From: JAAYDY01 sp964500225
GTDB taxonomy: Bacteria > Planctomycetota > Phycisphaerae > FEN-1346 > JAACEH01
Direction of reading: 5' to 3'
NCBI GenBank assembly: GCA_964500225.1
Contig: CAZCOA010000001.1
Span: forward strand, 124,001 to 188,000
Length of the DNA: 64,000 nt
Positions 35,712 to 42,671 of the stretch are shown one piece after another. The notes beneath the pieces are model-generated. The model did not search any database and was not told where the DNA came from. It saw only the letters and a list, made by a program, of their open reading frames with translations. Both the position numbers and the translations under genes were made by a program. Within the stretch, counting starts at the first letter, position 1, and each line of letters starts with the position of its first letter.

Positions 35712-38700
35712 ATGCGTTTTGCGAAACGCATAGCACTTTGGGTGGTGGTCCTGGCCGTTCTATCCTCTGCCGTGGCCCTGGCCGGGCCGCCCGCCGACGA
35801 CCAGACGGATAGGTTTGCCTGGAACGGCTGGATGCCCACGGCCCGTGCCGCAAAACGCGCTGCCGAGGCCCCCGCCCCAGCAGATCCAATTACCTATGAG
35901 GCCGCCTTCGAATTCCGTTTCCGGAATCGTCCCAAAGTGATCGGCCCCGCCGAGGCGCCCGCCGTCACCCTCGAAGGCGAAAGCCTCTGGCAAAACCCCG
36001 GCGACCCCGTCGTCCCCGTCCGGTTCGCCTCCCTGGCCCTGCCGCCCGGAACCGAAATTGCCAACGTGCACGTCGAACTGGGACCGCCCGAGGTGATCGC
36101 CCGGGACATCGACGCCCTGGCCACCACGCCGCAGCCGCTGCCGACCAACGTGCCGCCGAACGCCGCCGGTCGTGGACGGCCGCCCGTCACGCGGCAATCG
36201 TTCCCCGCCGACCGCCCCGTCACCTGGCGGCCCGTGGCAGCCTGCGGCTACGACCTGGTTCTGCTGAACCTCTTTCCCGTCCACTACGACGCTGCCGCAC
36301 GCACCATCGTCGGCTACCCGAAGATGTCCGTCACGATAACGACACGAGCCGTCAAGGCCCGAGGCCGGGATCGCGTCACGGTGCGCCGCGGTGGAGCGGA
36401 CCGACTGCATCTGGCCCGAACGCTGGACAACCCCTCTGCTCTGGACACCTACGAGGCGCCCGCCGAGGACGAGCAGCCCGCTGGCGGCACGTTGCCCCCT
36501 GGCGGCCCCTTCGACTACGTCATTATCACCAGCAGCGCCCTGCGTGCCGCATTCCAGACCCTGGCCGACCACAAGACGGCCCGCGGCGTCGCGGCAACCG
36601 TGGTCACGACCGACACGATCTACGCCGGCTTCACCGGCACCGAAACCGGCGACAACCCCGACAAGATCCGCGACTTCATCCGCCAGGCCCGCAATACCTG
36701 GAACACCCGCTACATCCTGATCGGAGGCGACGTGGACCAGGTTCCGTTCCGCGGCGGCTACGGTTACGTGTCGGCCGAGTACGTGGACAACGCCATCCCG
36801 ACCGACATGTACTACGCCTGCCTGGACGGCCCGTGGAACAACGACGGCGACTCCATCTGGGGCGAATCGAACGACGGCAACAAGGGCAAAGACATAGACC
36901 TTTACCCAGACGTCTTCGTCGGCCGCGCACCGGCCAGTAGCGCCACAGAGGCTGCCCATTTCGTCGCCAAGACCATCCTTTACGAAACCACATTGCACGC
37001 CAACCGCACCCGCGGCGTCTGGCTCGGCGAGAGACTCGACGATGTCACCTGGGGAGACGACTCGAAGGCCCTGGTCCGCGACGGCTGTTTCCCCTCCAAC
37101 TGGACCCTCGTCGAGCGCTACGAAAAAACGGCTCCCTGGACCGCGAGCCAGTTCATCGCCGACCTGAACGCCAATCCGCACATCATCAACCACAACGGGC
37201 ATGCCAACGCCACCTATAATGCCAAGCTCTACAACAGCAACGTGGACGCCCTGACTAACACGCACCCCTACCTGATGTACTCCATCGGCTGCGTTTCGGG
37301 CAATTTCCAGTACAGCGACTCCATTGCCGAGCATCACGTCGTGTACGGGACAAGCGGCGCCTTCGCGGTCGTGATGAATTCGCGGTACGGGTGGTACTGG
37401 CCGGGATCCACCGTCGGCCCGAGCCACTACTACGATTACGAGTTCTGGGACGCCATCTTCAACGAAGGAATCCACGAAATCGGCCGCGCGCAGGCCGACG
37501 CCAAGATTGACAACCTCTTCCGCGTCGACAAGACCGGAGCGTTCCGGTGGTGCCATTTTGCGTCGAACCTGCTTGGCGATCCGCAGACGCCGCTGTGGGT
37601 GGACGAGCGGCTGCCCAGCGCCGCCACGAGCACCGTCACGGTGTCGCCGTCCGCCATTCCCGACGACGGCAGCCGGGCCGCCGTAGTGTCCGTCCAGTTG
37701 CGCACCAGCGCCGGGAACCCCGTGACCGGGCTGGCCGGCATGATCGAGCTGGTCGTCACGGGTTCGGGAACGAGCACCCTAGGCCCCGTCGTGGAAACAA
37801 GCGTCGGCGTCTATGAGGCCACGTTCCTCAACGATACCCCCGGCGAGAAGACCCTCAGCGCCCGCATGGCCATAGACGGGCAGACCGTGACAATCGGCAA
37901 CACGGCCACCGTGACCGTCGAGGAGTCGCTGCGGCCGGAGTTGGTGCTCTCGGCGGCGCAGTTCGACGCCGACCTGGGATTGATGTACGTCGATCTGCTC
38001 TTCGCCGGCGCCAACGGCTTCAGCGGCCCGGTCACGGGGTTTGGTGCCAGGATGACCCTCAGCGGCCCCGACGCCGGCCATTTCAGCCCGGCACCCCAGT
38101 GGGTCTATGCCTGCAACGGCGCGGACATGGCGGCCCTGGTCGCACCGTCGGCCTACGCCTGGAACACGTTCTCCCTCGGCGTCTTCGCCACGGCGATTGA
38201 TTCCGCCACGATGAACTTCGGCCACGCGGTCCTCTTCGCCGCAGAGGCCGTCCCGCTGGAAACGCTCGCCCCCGGATCGGTCGTCGCCCGCTTCTACTAC
38301 GCATGGGACGGCGTCGAGGTGTCTCAGGTGACGGCGAACGTTTCCAGCTACTCGAACATCATGCCCGCCCCCACGTTCACCATCGCCGGCGCCGAGGTGC
38401 CCGCCGCGGTGCTCAACAACGGGGCCGACGTCGTGGTCGCCGGCAATCCGCACATCGAGGTCGCCACCGAGGACGGTCTCGACTGGGTCTATCAGAATAT
38501 CGAGGCCAGTTTCGCCAACGGAGGGCACAAGGTGCTGCTGACGGTCACCGTCACCGACCTGAACGGCAACGACAATGTGACTGTTTCGGTGGCGAAGGCC
38601 CCCGACAGCGGCCCCGGCGATGTGATCATCGAGAACGGCCCAACCGACCTTCAGAAGTACATCGTCGGCAGCCCGAGGAACAACGGCGCCTTCGGCACGC

Positions 38701-38957
38701 TGACGCTCAACGTGTCCGCCGCGGGGAACCTTGCGGGCCGCACGACCGTCCAGGTGCCGTTCACAGTACGCCGCCTCGGCGACATCGACCATAACGGCGG
38801 CGTCGAACCGACGGATATGGCCGTCCTGGTCCTGGCCCTCAACGGTTCTCCGCCCCAGTACCACCCCAGGGCGTTCGATCTCGACGCCAACGGCGGCACG
38901 GAGCCTACCGACATGGCTCTTCTGGTCAGCACCCTGAACGGCGTCGCCTTGCCGTAA
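35712..38957 (+). CDS. secreted C25 (gingipain-type) cysteine peptidase with dockerin-like C-terminus
   Basis: This 1081-residue protein has a signal peptide (KRIALWVVVLAVLSSAVALAG) and a propeptide-like region. A peptidase C25 domain lies at about residues 260-640: it contains DYVIITSSALRAAFQTLADH, YILIGGDVDQVPFR, the catalytic His in INHNGHAN and the catalytic Cys in YSIGCVSGNF. Next comes an invasin/Ig-like domain (about 640-740), a cohesin-like beta-sandwich (about 745-890) and another beta domain. The last 65 residues hold two dockerin-like EF-hand repeats (GDIDHNGGVEPTDMAVLVLA and FDLDANGGTEPTDMALLVS). The chosen ATG has GGGGAG 10 bases upstream; an ATG 19 codons earlier would hide the signal peptide. 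It probably digests protein outside the cell or at the surface. Confidence 0.88.
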   Translation: MRFAKRIALWVVVLAVLSSAVALAGPPADDQTDRFAWNGWMPTARAAKRAAEAPAPADPITYEAAFEFRFRNRPKVIGPAEAPAVTLEGESLWQNPGDPVVPVRFASLALPPGTEIANVHVELGPPEVIARDIDALATTPQPLPTNVPPNAAGRGRPPVTRQSFPADRPVTWRPVAACGYDLVLLNLFPVHYDAAARTIVGYPKMSVTITTRAVKARGRDRVTVRRGGADRLHLARTLDNPSALDTYEAPAEDEQPAGGTLPPGGPFDYVIITSSALRAAFQTLADHKTARGVAATVVTTDTIYAGFTGTETGDNPDKIRDFIRQARNTWNTRYILIGGDVDQVPFRGGYGYVSAEYVDNAIPTDMYYACLDGPWNNDGDSIWGESNDGNKGKDIDLYPDVFVGRAPASSATEAAHFVAKTILYETTLHANRTRGVWLGERLDDVTWGDDSKALVRDGCFPSNWTLVERYEKTAPWTASQFIADLNANPHIINHNGHANATYNAKLYNSNVDALTNTHPYLMYSIGCVSGNFQYSDSIAEHHVVYGTSGAFAVVMNSRYGWYWPGSTVGPSHYYDYEFWDAIFNEGIHEIGRAQADAKIDNLFRVDKTGAFRWCHFASNLLGDPQTPLWVDERLPSAATSTVTVSPSAIPDDGSRAAVVSVQLRTSAGNPVTGLAGMIELVVTGSGTSTLGPVVETSVGVYEATFLNDTPGEKTLSARMAIDGQTVTIGNTATVTVEESLRPELVLSAAQFDADLGLMYVDLLFAGANGFSGPVTGFGARMTLSGPDAGHFSPAPQWVYACNGADMAALVAPSAYAWNTFSLGVFATAIDSATMNFGHAVLFAAEAVPLETLAPGSVVARFYYAWDGVEVSQVTANVSSYSNIMPAPTFTIAGAEVPAAVLNNGADVVVAGNPHIEVATEDGLDWVYQNIEASFANGGHKVLLTVTVTDLNGNDNVTVSVAKAPDSGPGDVIIENGPTDLQKYIVGSPRNNGAFGTLTLNVSAAGNLAGRTTVQVPFTVRRLGDIDHNGGVEPTDMAVLVLALNGSPPQYHPRAFDLDANGGTEPTDMALLVSTLNGVALP

Positions 38958-38988
38958 CCGCCACGGCGTCCACGCCGACCGCAGGCGG

Positions 38989-39834
38989 TCAGTCGCGGGC
39001 ATCGAGGAGCCACTGGACGACGGTTTCCATGCCGCCCTGATCGTTGGAGGGCGCGACGCGCCGGGCTGCCGCCCGGACCGCCTCGGCGGCGTTGCCCATG
39101 GCGATGCCCAGGCCGGCCCCGCTCACCATCTGAATGTCGTTGATGTCGTCGCCCACGGCGGCAACCGCCTCGGTCCCAATGCCCCACTGAGCTGCAAGCC
39201 GTTGAGCTGCGGTCCACTTGTTCACCCCCGCGGCGAAGGCCTCCAGCAGCCACAGATCGAAGTTCGGCGCGTAGATCACCATCTGGTGAACGTGCGAATC
39301 GAACCGAGCCCGCACGGCGTCGGCGCACCGCCGCAAGGTTCCCTTGTCGGCAATAGTTCCCACCTCGATGCATCGCGCGAACATCTCGTCGGCCCCGTCC
39401 AGGTCGGTCTCCACGTGGAGGCCCGAGTACGACTTCAGGAACCGGGCCGCTTCGGGCGACGGACTCGCCCCCGGAATGTACGCGAAATCGTGCTTGCCGC
39501 CATAGCCGTCCACGAAGGCGAAGGCATCGGCCCCCGACGCCAGAAGCGTCTCGGCCAGGCCGCGGGCCGTCGCCGCCGGCAACGTCCGGATGTCCAGCGT
39601 CCGGTGGTCGCGAGGATGCTTCACCAGGCCGCCGTTCAAGCAGATCAGCGGGCGGTCCAGACCGATCCGCTGCGCCACCGGCAAGGCCGTGCGATAGTTG
39701 CGCCCCGTGGCCAGCACCACACGACACCCTGCCTCGTCCAGCCGACGCAGGGCCTCGATCGTCCCCTGCGACACCTCGTGCCGCGAGTCCAACACCGTTC
39801 CGTCCATGTCCGCCACAAGCATCCGATACTTCAT
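38989..39834 (-). CDS. Cof-type HAD superfamily hydrolase
   Basis: This 281-residue phosphatase of the HAD-IIB (Cof) group has motif I VADMDGTVLDSRHEV, motif II VVLATGRNYR and motif IV AAVGDDINDIQMVSGAG. Members remove phosphate from sugar phosphates, flavin precursors or other small molecules; the substrate is not predictable. It converges with the C25 peptidase gene, 31 bases apart. A promoter with TTGCAT, 16 bases and TATCCT lies at 39903-39876 on the minus strand. Confidence 0.92.
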   Translation of the reverse strand: MKYRMLVADMDGTVLDSRHEVSQGTIEALRRLDEAGCRVVLATGRNYRTALPVAQRIGLDRPLICLNGGLVKHPRDHRTLDIRTLPAATARGLAETLLASGADAFAFVDGYGGKHDFAYIPGASPSPEAARFLKSYSGLHVETDLDGADEMFARCIEVGTIADKGTLRRCADAVRARFDSHVHQMVIYAPNFDLWLLEAFAAGVNKWTAAQRLAAQWGIGTEAVAAVGDDINDIQMVSGAGLGIAMGNAAEAVRAAARRVAPSNDQGGMETVVQWLLDARD

Positions 39835-40241
39835 GGGTCACTCCGTCGAGCCGGTCCAGGCTGCGCCTCGCCGACAGGATACCCGCCGCCGCCGAACATG
39901 CAAGGACGCTTTCGCCGACCCCGACCCTGCCGGCCGCCTGCCGCTTGCACCTCGCCGCGACGGCAGTATCATCGTGGCTCCGGCGCCGGATGCGCCGGAC
40001 GACCTCATTTTTCTCGGACCAGAAAATGGAGGACTGGCTGCCGGAATTGGAGTGCTTCGACCAGACGTATCATAGAGGTACGCTCGTCTTCCGTATTTGA
40101 CGCAGGTAGTATCCACCACAGAAGATGGATAGTCAAGCACCATGTAATATGCATGCCGCCACCATCGCAAGGCCGCCTCAGTGATTGCTGCCCATGAGGC
40201 TGATACACCGTCCCCGAATCACAAATGACGTTCAGTCCGCC
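39835..40241. other. intergenic region upstream of the aromatic leader
   Basis: About 400 bases contain the minus-strand promoter of the HAD gene (39876-39903). Open frames across it have no start, ribosome binding site or recognisable sequence. From about 40060 the base composition falls to near 50% GC. I see no RNA gene. Confidence 0.5.
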
Positions 40242-40269
40242 TTGACAACGACCGATATTTCGGTATAGT
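40242..40269 (+). promoter_or_regulatory. strong promoter of the DAHP synthase leader
   Basis: A perfect TTGACA (40242-40247), a 16-base spacer and TATAGT (40264-40269) predict a transcript start near 40276. The spacer contains the interrupted inverted repeat CCGATATTTCGG (40252-40263), a possible operator. It is one of the best promoters in the window. Confidence 0.7.
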
Positions 40270-40324
40270 CACTATAGGTCGCGGCGTGCGACCGGAAAAA
40301 GTGTGCGTTTTGGCCCTGAAAACC

Positions 40325-40435
40325 ATGGCGAGCCGAACCGACAGCCTGAGCAGTCGTCAAACAGCCAACGCTGCTGCGCTCGGGTTTTGGCGTCGGTGGT
40401 ACTATTTTTATGGCTTCGGGCATGGAGGGTCTTAG
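40325..40435 (+). CDS. aromatic leader peptide 1 (attenuation control peptide)
   Basis: This 36-codon open frame lies about 50 bases downstream of a strong promoter and 29 bases before the stem of a U-tailed terminator. Codons 21-31 read FWRRWYYFYGF: eight of eleven are Phe, Trp or Tyr. The downstream gene is DAHP synthase, the first enzyme of aromatic amino acid synthesis. In known attenuators (trpL, pheL) a run of the end-product amino acid stalls the ribosome when its charged tRNA is scarce. The stop TAG (40433-40435) lies inside the antiterminator strand, so a ribosome finishing the peptide would block antitermination. The start is uncertain: the ATG has no strong ribosome binding site, and in-frame TTG (40310) and GTG (40301, with GGAAAAA before it) are alternatives. 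It is too short for ordinary gene calling. Confidence 0.75.
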   Translation: MASRTDSLSSRQTANAAALGFWRRWYYFYGFGHGGS

Positions 40436-40477
40436 GGCGCACTGAGTATCTTGTGAGTGTATGAAGCCCTGAGGCCC
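40427..40477 (+). promoter_or_regulatory. antiterminator helix of the aromatic attenuator
   Basis: GGGTCTTAGGGC (40427-40438) can pair with GCCCTGAGGCCC (40466-40477) over 12 continuous positions including two G-U pairs. The second strand is also the left arm of the terminator, so the two structures exclude each other. The first strand overlaps the stop codon of leader peptide 1 and begins 10 bases after its last aromatic codon. An upstream segment, GCCCTGA (40314-40320), can pair with 40432-40438 and would favour termination if the peptide is not translated. Confidence 0.65.
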
Positions 40478-40499
40478 GAAAGCCTCGGGGCTTTTTTTT
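40464..40499 (+). terminator. attenuator terminator upstream of DAHP synthase
   Basis: AAGCCCTGAGGC (40464-40475) and GCCTCGGGGCTT (40482-40493) form a 12-bp stem with one G-U pair and a six-base loop, followed by a run of eight T (40492-40499). It sits about 190 bases before the aroF start, with no complete long gene before it, as expected for an attenuator. Confidence 0.88.
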
Positions 40500-40535
40500 C
40501 GTCCACCGAAACCACGACTGTCAGGAGCTTCAGCC

Positions 40536-40607
40536 ATGACGAAAGGAGCCGCTATCACATCCCGAGACGATGTCTCGGGGTGGTATTTTGTGCTACCCCA
40601 TCGGTAG
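40536..40607 (+). CDS. aromatic leader peptide 2 (contains Trp-Tyr-Phe)
   Basis: This 23-codon open frame starts at ATG 40536 with AGGAG eight bases upstream, a better ribosome binding site than that of most genes here. Codons 16-18 (40581-40589) are Trp-Tyr-Phe in a row (VSGWYFVLPHR). It lies after the terminator of the first attenuator and 80 bases before the DAHP synthase start. Two mutually exclusive hairpins overlap these codons: CCCGAGAC/GTCTCGGG (40561-40579, three-base loop) and GGGGTGGTA/TGCTACCCC (40577-40599, five-base loop, two G-U pairs). This suggests a second ribosome-stalling switch, perhaps acting on translation or RNA stability. That it is translated is inferred. Confidence 0.6.
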   Translation: MTKGAAITSRDDVSGWYFVLPHR

Positions 40608-40687
40608 TCACGGAACGACCGTTGCATCCTGGTGCGTCGCGCCTCGTGCGGCCGGCGCCGGCGCGGAACCTTGTTAAGGGAAACGAG

Positions 40688-41701
40688 ATGATTATTGTCA
40701 TGAAACCCGAGGCCACAAAGGACCAGGTGGCCCATGTGGCCTCGCGGGTGACCGAGTTGGGCCTTCAGCCGCACACCATCGTCGGCACGGAGCGGACGGT
40801 GGTGGCCCTGGTGGGCGACGAGCGGCCGGTGAGCCAGGACCTGTTGGAATCGTTGCCCGGCGTCGAAAAGGTGGTACCGATCCTGGCGCCGTACAAGATG
40901 GCCAGCGTGGAGATGCACCGCGAGCCGACGCAGGTCAAGGTGGACGGTTTCGCCTTCGGTGGGCGCAAGGTGGGCCTGATCGCCGGCCCCTGCACGGTCG
41001 AGGACCGCTCCATGCTGATCGAGCTCGCCCACGAAGTCAAGGCGGCCGGGGCCGTGGCGCTTCGCGGCGGGGCCTTCAAACCGCGAACCAGTCCGTACGC
41101 CTTCCAGGGGTTGGCCGAGACGGGGCTACGGTACCTGGCCGAGGCCCGCGAGGCCACCGGCCTGGCCGTGGTCACCGAGGTCATGGCCCCGGAGCAGGTG
41201 CCGATGGTCTCGCAGTATGCCGACGTGCTCCAGATCGGCGCGCGGAACATGCAGAACTACGACCTGCTGCGCGCCGCCGGCAACCAGCCGAAACCCGTGA
41301 TGCTCAAACGCGGCCTGGCGGCCACGGTCGAGGAATGGCTCCTGGCGGCCGAGTACATCCTGAAGCAGGGCAACGGCAATGTCATCCTCTGCGAACGCGG
41401 CGTGCGAACGTTCGAGCAACACACGCGGTTCACCCTCTCGCTGAGCGTGGTGCCGCAACTGAAACAACTGTCGCACCTGCCGGTGATTGTGGACCCGAGC
41501 CACGGCACGGGCCGCCGCCGACTGGTCGAGCCGATGTCGCTGGCGGCTATCGCCTGCGGCGCCGACGGCCTGATGATCGAGGTCCACGACCACCCCGAAG
41601 ACGCCGTCCTGGACGGGCAACAGAGCATCACGTCGGCCGAGTTCGCGGTGCTGGTGGCCAAGTGCCGCCGCGTGGCCCAAGCGGTGGACCGCGACCTGTA
41701 A
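40688..41701 (+). CDS. aroF: 3-deoxy-7-phosphoheptulonate (DAHP) synthase, class I beta with ferredoxin-like regulatory domain
   Basis: This 337-residue enzyme condenses phosphoenolpyruvate and erythrose 4-phosphate, the first step of the shikimate pathway. Residues 1-70 (MIIVMKPEATKDQVAHVASR) are the ferredoxin-like domain that binds feedback inhibitors in Thermotoga-type DAHP synthases. The barrel has GLIAGPCTVED, LRGGAFKPRTSPYAFQGL, QIGARNMQNYDLL, the metal-binding His in VDPSHGTGRR and EVHDHPEDA. The start ATG 40688 has AAGGGA upstream; an open frame reaches further 5' but overlaps the attenuator. The leader with two aromatic peptides points to transcriptional, and possibly translational, attenuation in addition to feedback inhibition. 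Confidence 0.96.
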   Translation: MIIVMKPEATKDQVAHVASRVTELGLQPHTIVGTERTVVALVGDERPVSQDLLESLPGVEKVVPILAPYKMASVEMHREPTQVKVDGFAFGGRKVGLIAGPCTVEDRSMLIELAHEVKAAGAVALRGGAFKPRTSPYAFQGLAETGLRYLAEAREATGLAVVTEVMAPEQVPMVSQYADVLQIGARNMQNYDLLRAAGNQPKPVMLKRGLAATVEEWLLAAEYILKQGNGNVILCERGVRTFEQHTRFTLSLSVVPQLKQLSHLPVIVDPSHGTGRRRLVEPMSLAAIACGADGLMIEVHDHPEDAVLDGQQSITSAEFAVLVAKCRRVAQAVDRDL

Positions 41702-41736
41702 TCGCGGCCGCACGTGTGCTATAGTATCCCCCTGAT

Positions 41737-41797
41737 GCGTGGGCGCCATGCCCACCCCGGCCGCGCGGCCGGGGCGAGGCCGTGGCGCCCACCACGC
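41737..41797. repeat. large nested inverted repeat before the HisJ-like gene
   Basis: GCGTGGGCGCCA (41737-41748) pairs with TGGCGCCCACCACGC (41783-41797) with one bulged C. Inside it CCCCGGCC (41755-41762) pairs with GGCCGGGG (41767-41774) around GCGC. The structure lies between a TATAGT (41720-41725) and the ATG at 41818, so it would form in the leader RNA; no T-run follows. Confidence 0.6.
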
Positions 41798-41817
41798 TTG
41801 ACCAAGGACACGAGCGC

Positions 41818-42612
41818 ATGACCCTCGCCGATTACCATCTGCACACCGCCGACAGCGCCGACAGCACCGAGTCCATGGCTGCCGTGTGCCGCCGGGCCGT
41901 CGAGCTCGGACTCCATGAAATCTGTTTCACCGAACATTTCGACACTGACCCCTACGACAAGGGCTACGGCTACTACGACGACGCGCGGTACCAGCAGCGG
42001 CTGGACGACGTGCGGCGGGAGTTTGCAGGACGCCTCGTCATCCGCAAAGGGCTGGAGTTCGACTGGCAGTCCCGCTACGCCGCCCGCACCGCCGAACTGC
42101 TGGCCGGCTATCGCTTCGATTTTCTCATCGGCTCGGTCCATTGCGTGTTCGGCTCCATGGCTCGCGAGGCCCTCCAACGCGGGTTTCCGCCCGAGGAAGT
42201 CTATCGCGAGTACTTCGCCGAACTTCGTGCCCTCGTGGCCACGGGCCTGCCCGACGTGCTCGGCCACGTGGACTACGTCCGCAAGGTCGGATGGGATCTG
42301 CTCGGCGATTGGCGATACGACGATTTCGACCGCGAGATGGCCGACCTGATGCGGCAATGTGCGGCTCGCGGCGTGGGCCTGGAAGTCAACACCCGCCACC
42401 GCGACCGCGGCCAGCCCATCGTCCCCGGCGTGGACGTCCTCAGGGCCTACCGCGAAACCGGCGGACGCACCGTCACCCTCGGCAGCGACGCCCACACGGC
42501 AGACGCCGTCGGCGCTCATCTGGACGCCGCCGCTGCCCGGCTCCGCGAGGCCGGCTTCACCGAGTACACCGTCTTCTGCGACCGACGCCCGACGCAGCAC
42601 CCCCTGCCGTGA
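41818..42612 (+). CDS. histidinol-phosphatase (PHP/HisJ family)
   Basis: This 264-residue PHP-family phosphatase is close to HisJ/HisK, which dephosphorylates histidinol phosphate in histidine synthesis. Metal-binding motifs are ADYHLHTADSADST, EICFTEHFDTDP, FDFLIGSVHCV, VLGHVDYVRK, GLEVNTRHRD and TLGSDAHTADAVG. The ATG at 41818 with AAGGA nine bases upstream starts exactly at the first motif; an ATG 12 codons earlier lies in the leader repeat. No other his gene is nearby, so a related phosphoesterase role remains possible. Confidence 0.87.
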   Translation: MTLADYHLHTADSADSTESMAAVCRRAVELGLHEICFTEHFDTDPYDKGYGYYDDARYQQRLDDVRREFAGRLVIRKGLEFDWQSRYAARTAELLAGYRFDFLIGSVHCVFGSMAREALQRGFPPEEVYREYFAELRALVATGLPDVLGHVDYVRKVGWDLLGDWRYDDFDREMADLMRQCAARGVGLEVNTRHRDRGQPIVPGVDVLRAYRETGGRTVTLGSDAHTADAVGAHLDAAAARLREAGFTEYTVFCDRRPTQHPLP

Positions 42613-42634
42613 GCTGCGACGACGACGCACGCCC

Positions 42635-42663
42635 TTGTCGCTGCCATCATGCGGTGCTATAGT
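42635..42663 (+). promoter_or_regulatory. promoter placed directly before the first TPR membrane gene
   Basis: TTGTCG (42635-42640), a 17-base spacer and TATAGT (42658-42663) predict a start near 42670, only about two bases before the ATG at 42672. No ribosome binding site can fit, so the transcript may be leaderless. Confidence 0.5.
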
Positions 42664-42671
42664 GCGACCTT

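Noticed and set aside
39698..40075. 125-codon plus-strand open frame overlapping the HAD gene start
   Set aside because: The first half is antisense to the HAD gene, and no ribosome binding site or known motif supports the rest.
40457..40687. N-terminal extension of DAHP synthase reaching into the leader
   Set aside because: It would read through the terminator stem and second leader peptide. The ferredoxin-like domain starts normally at ATG 40688 with a ribosome binding site.
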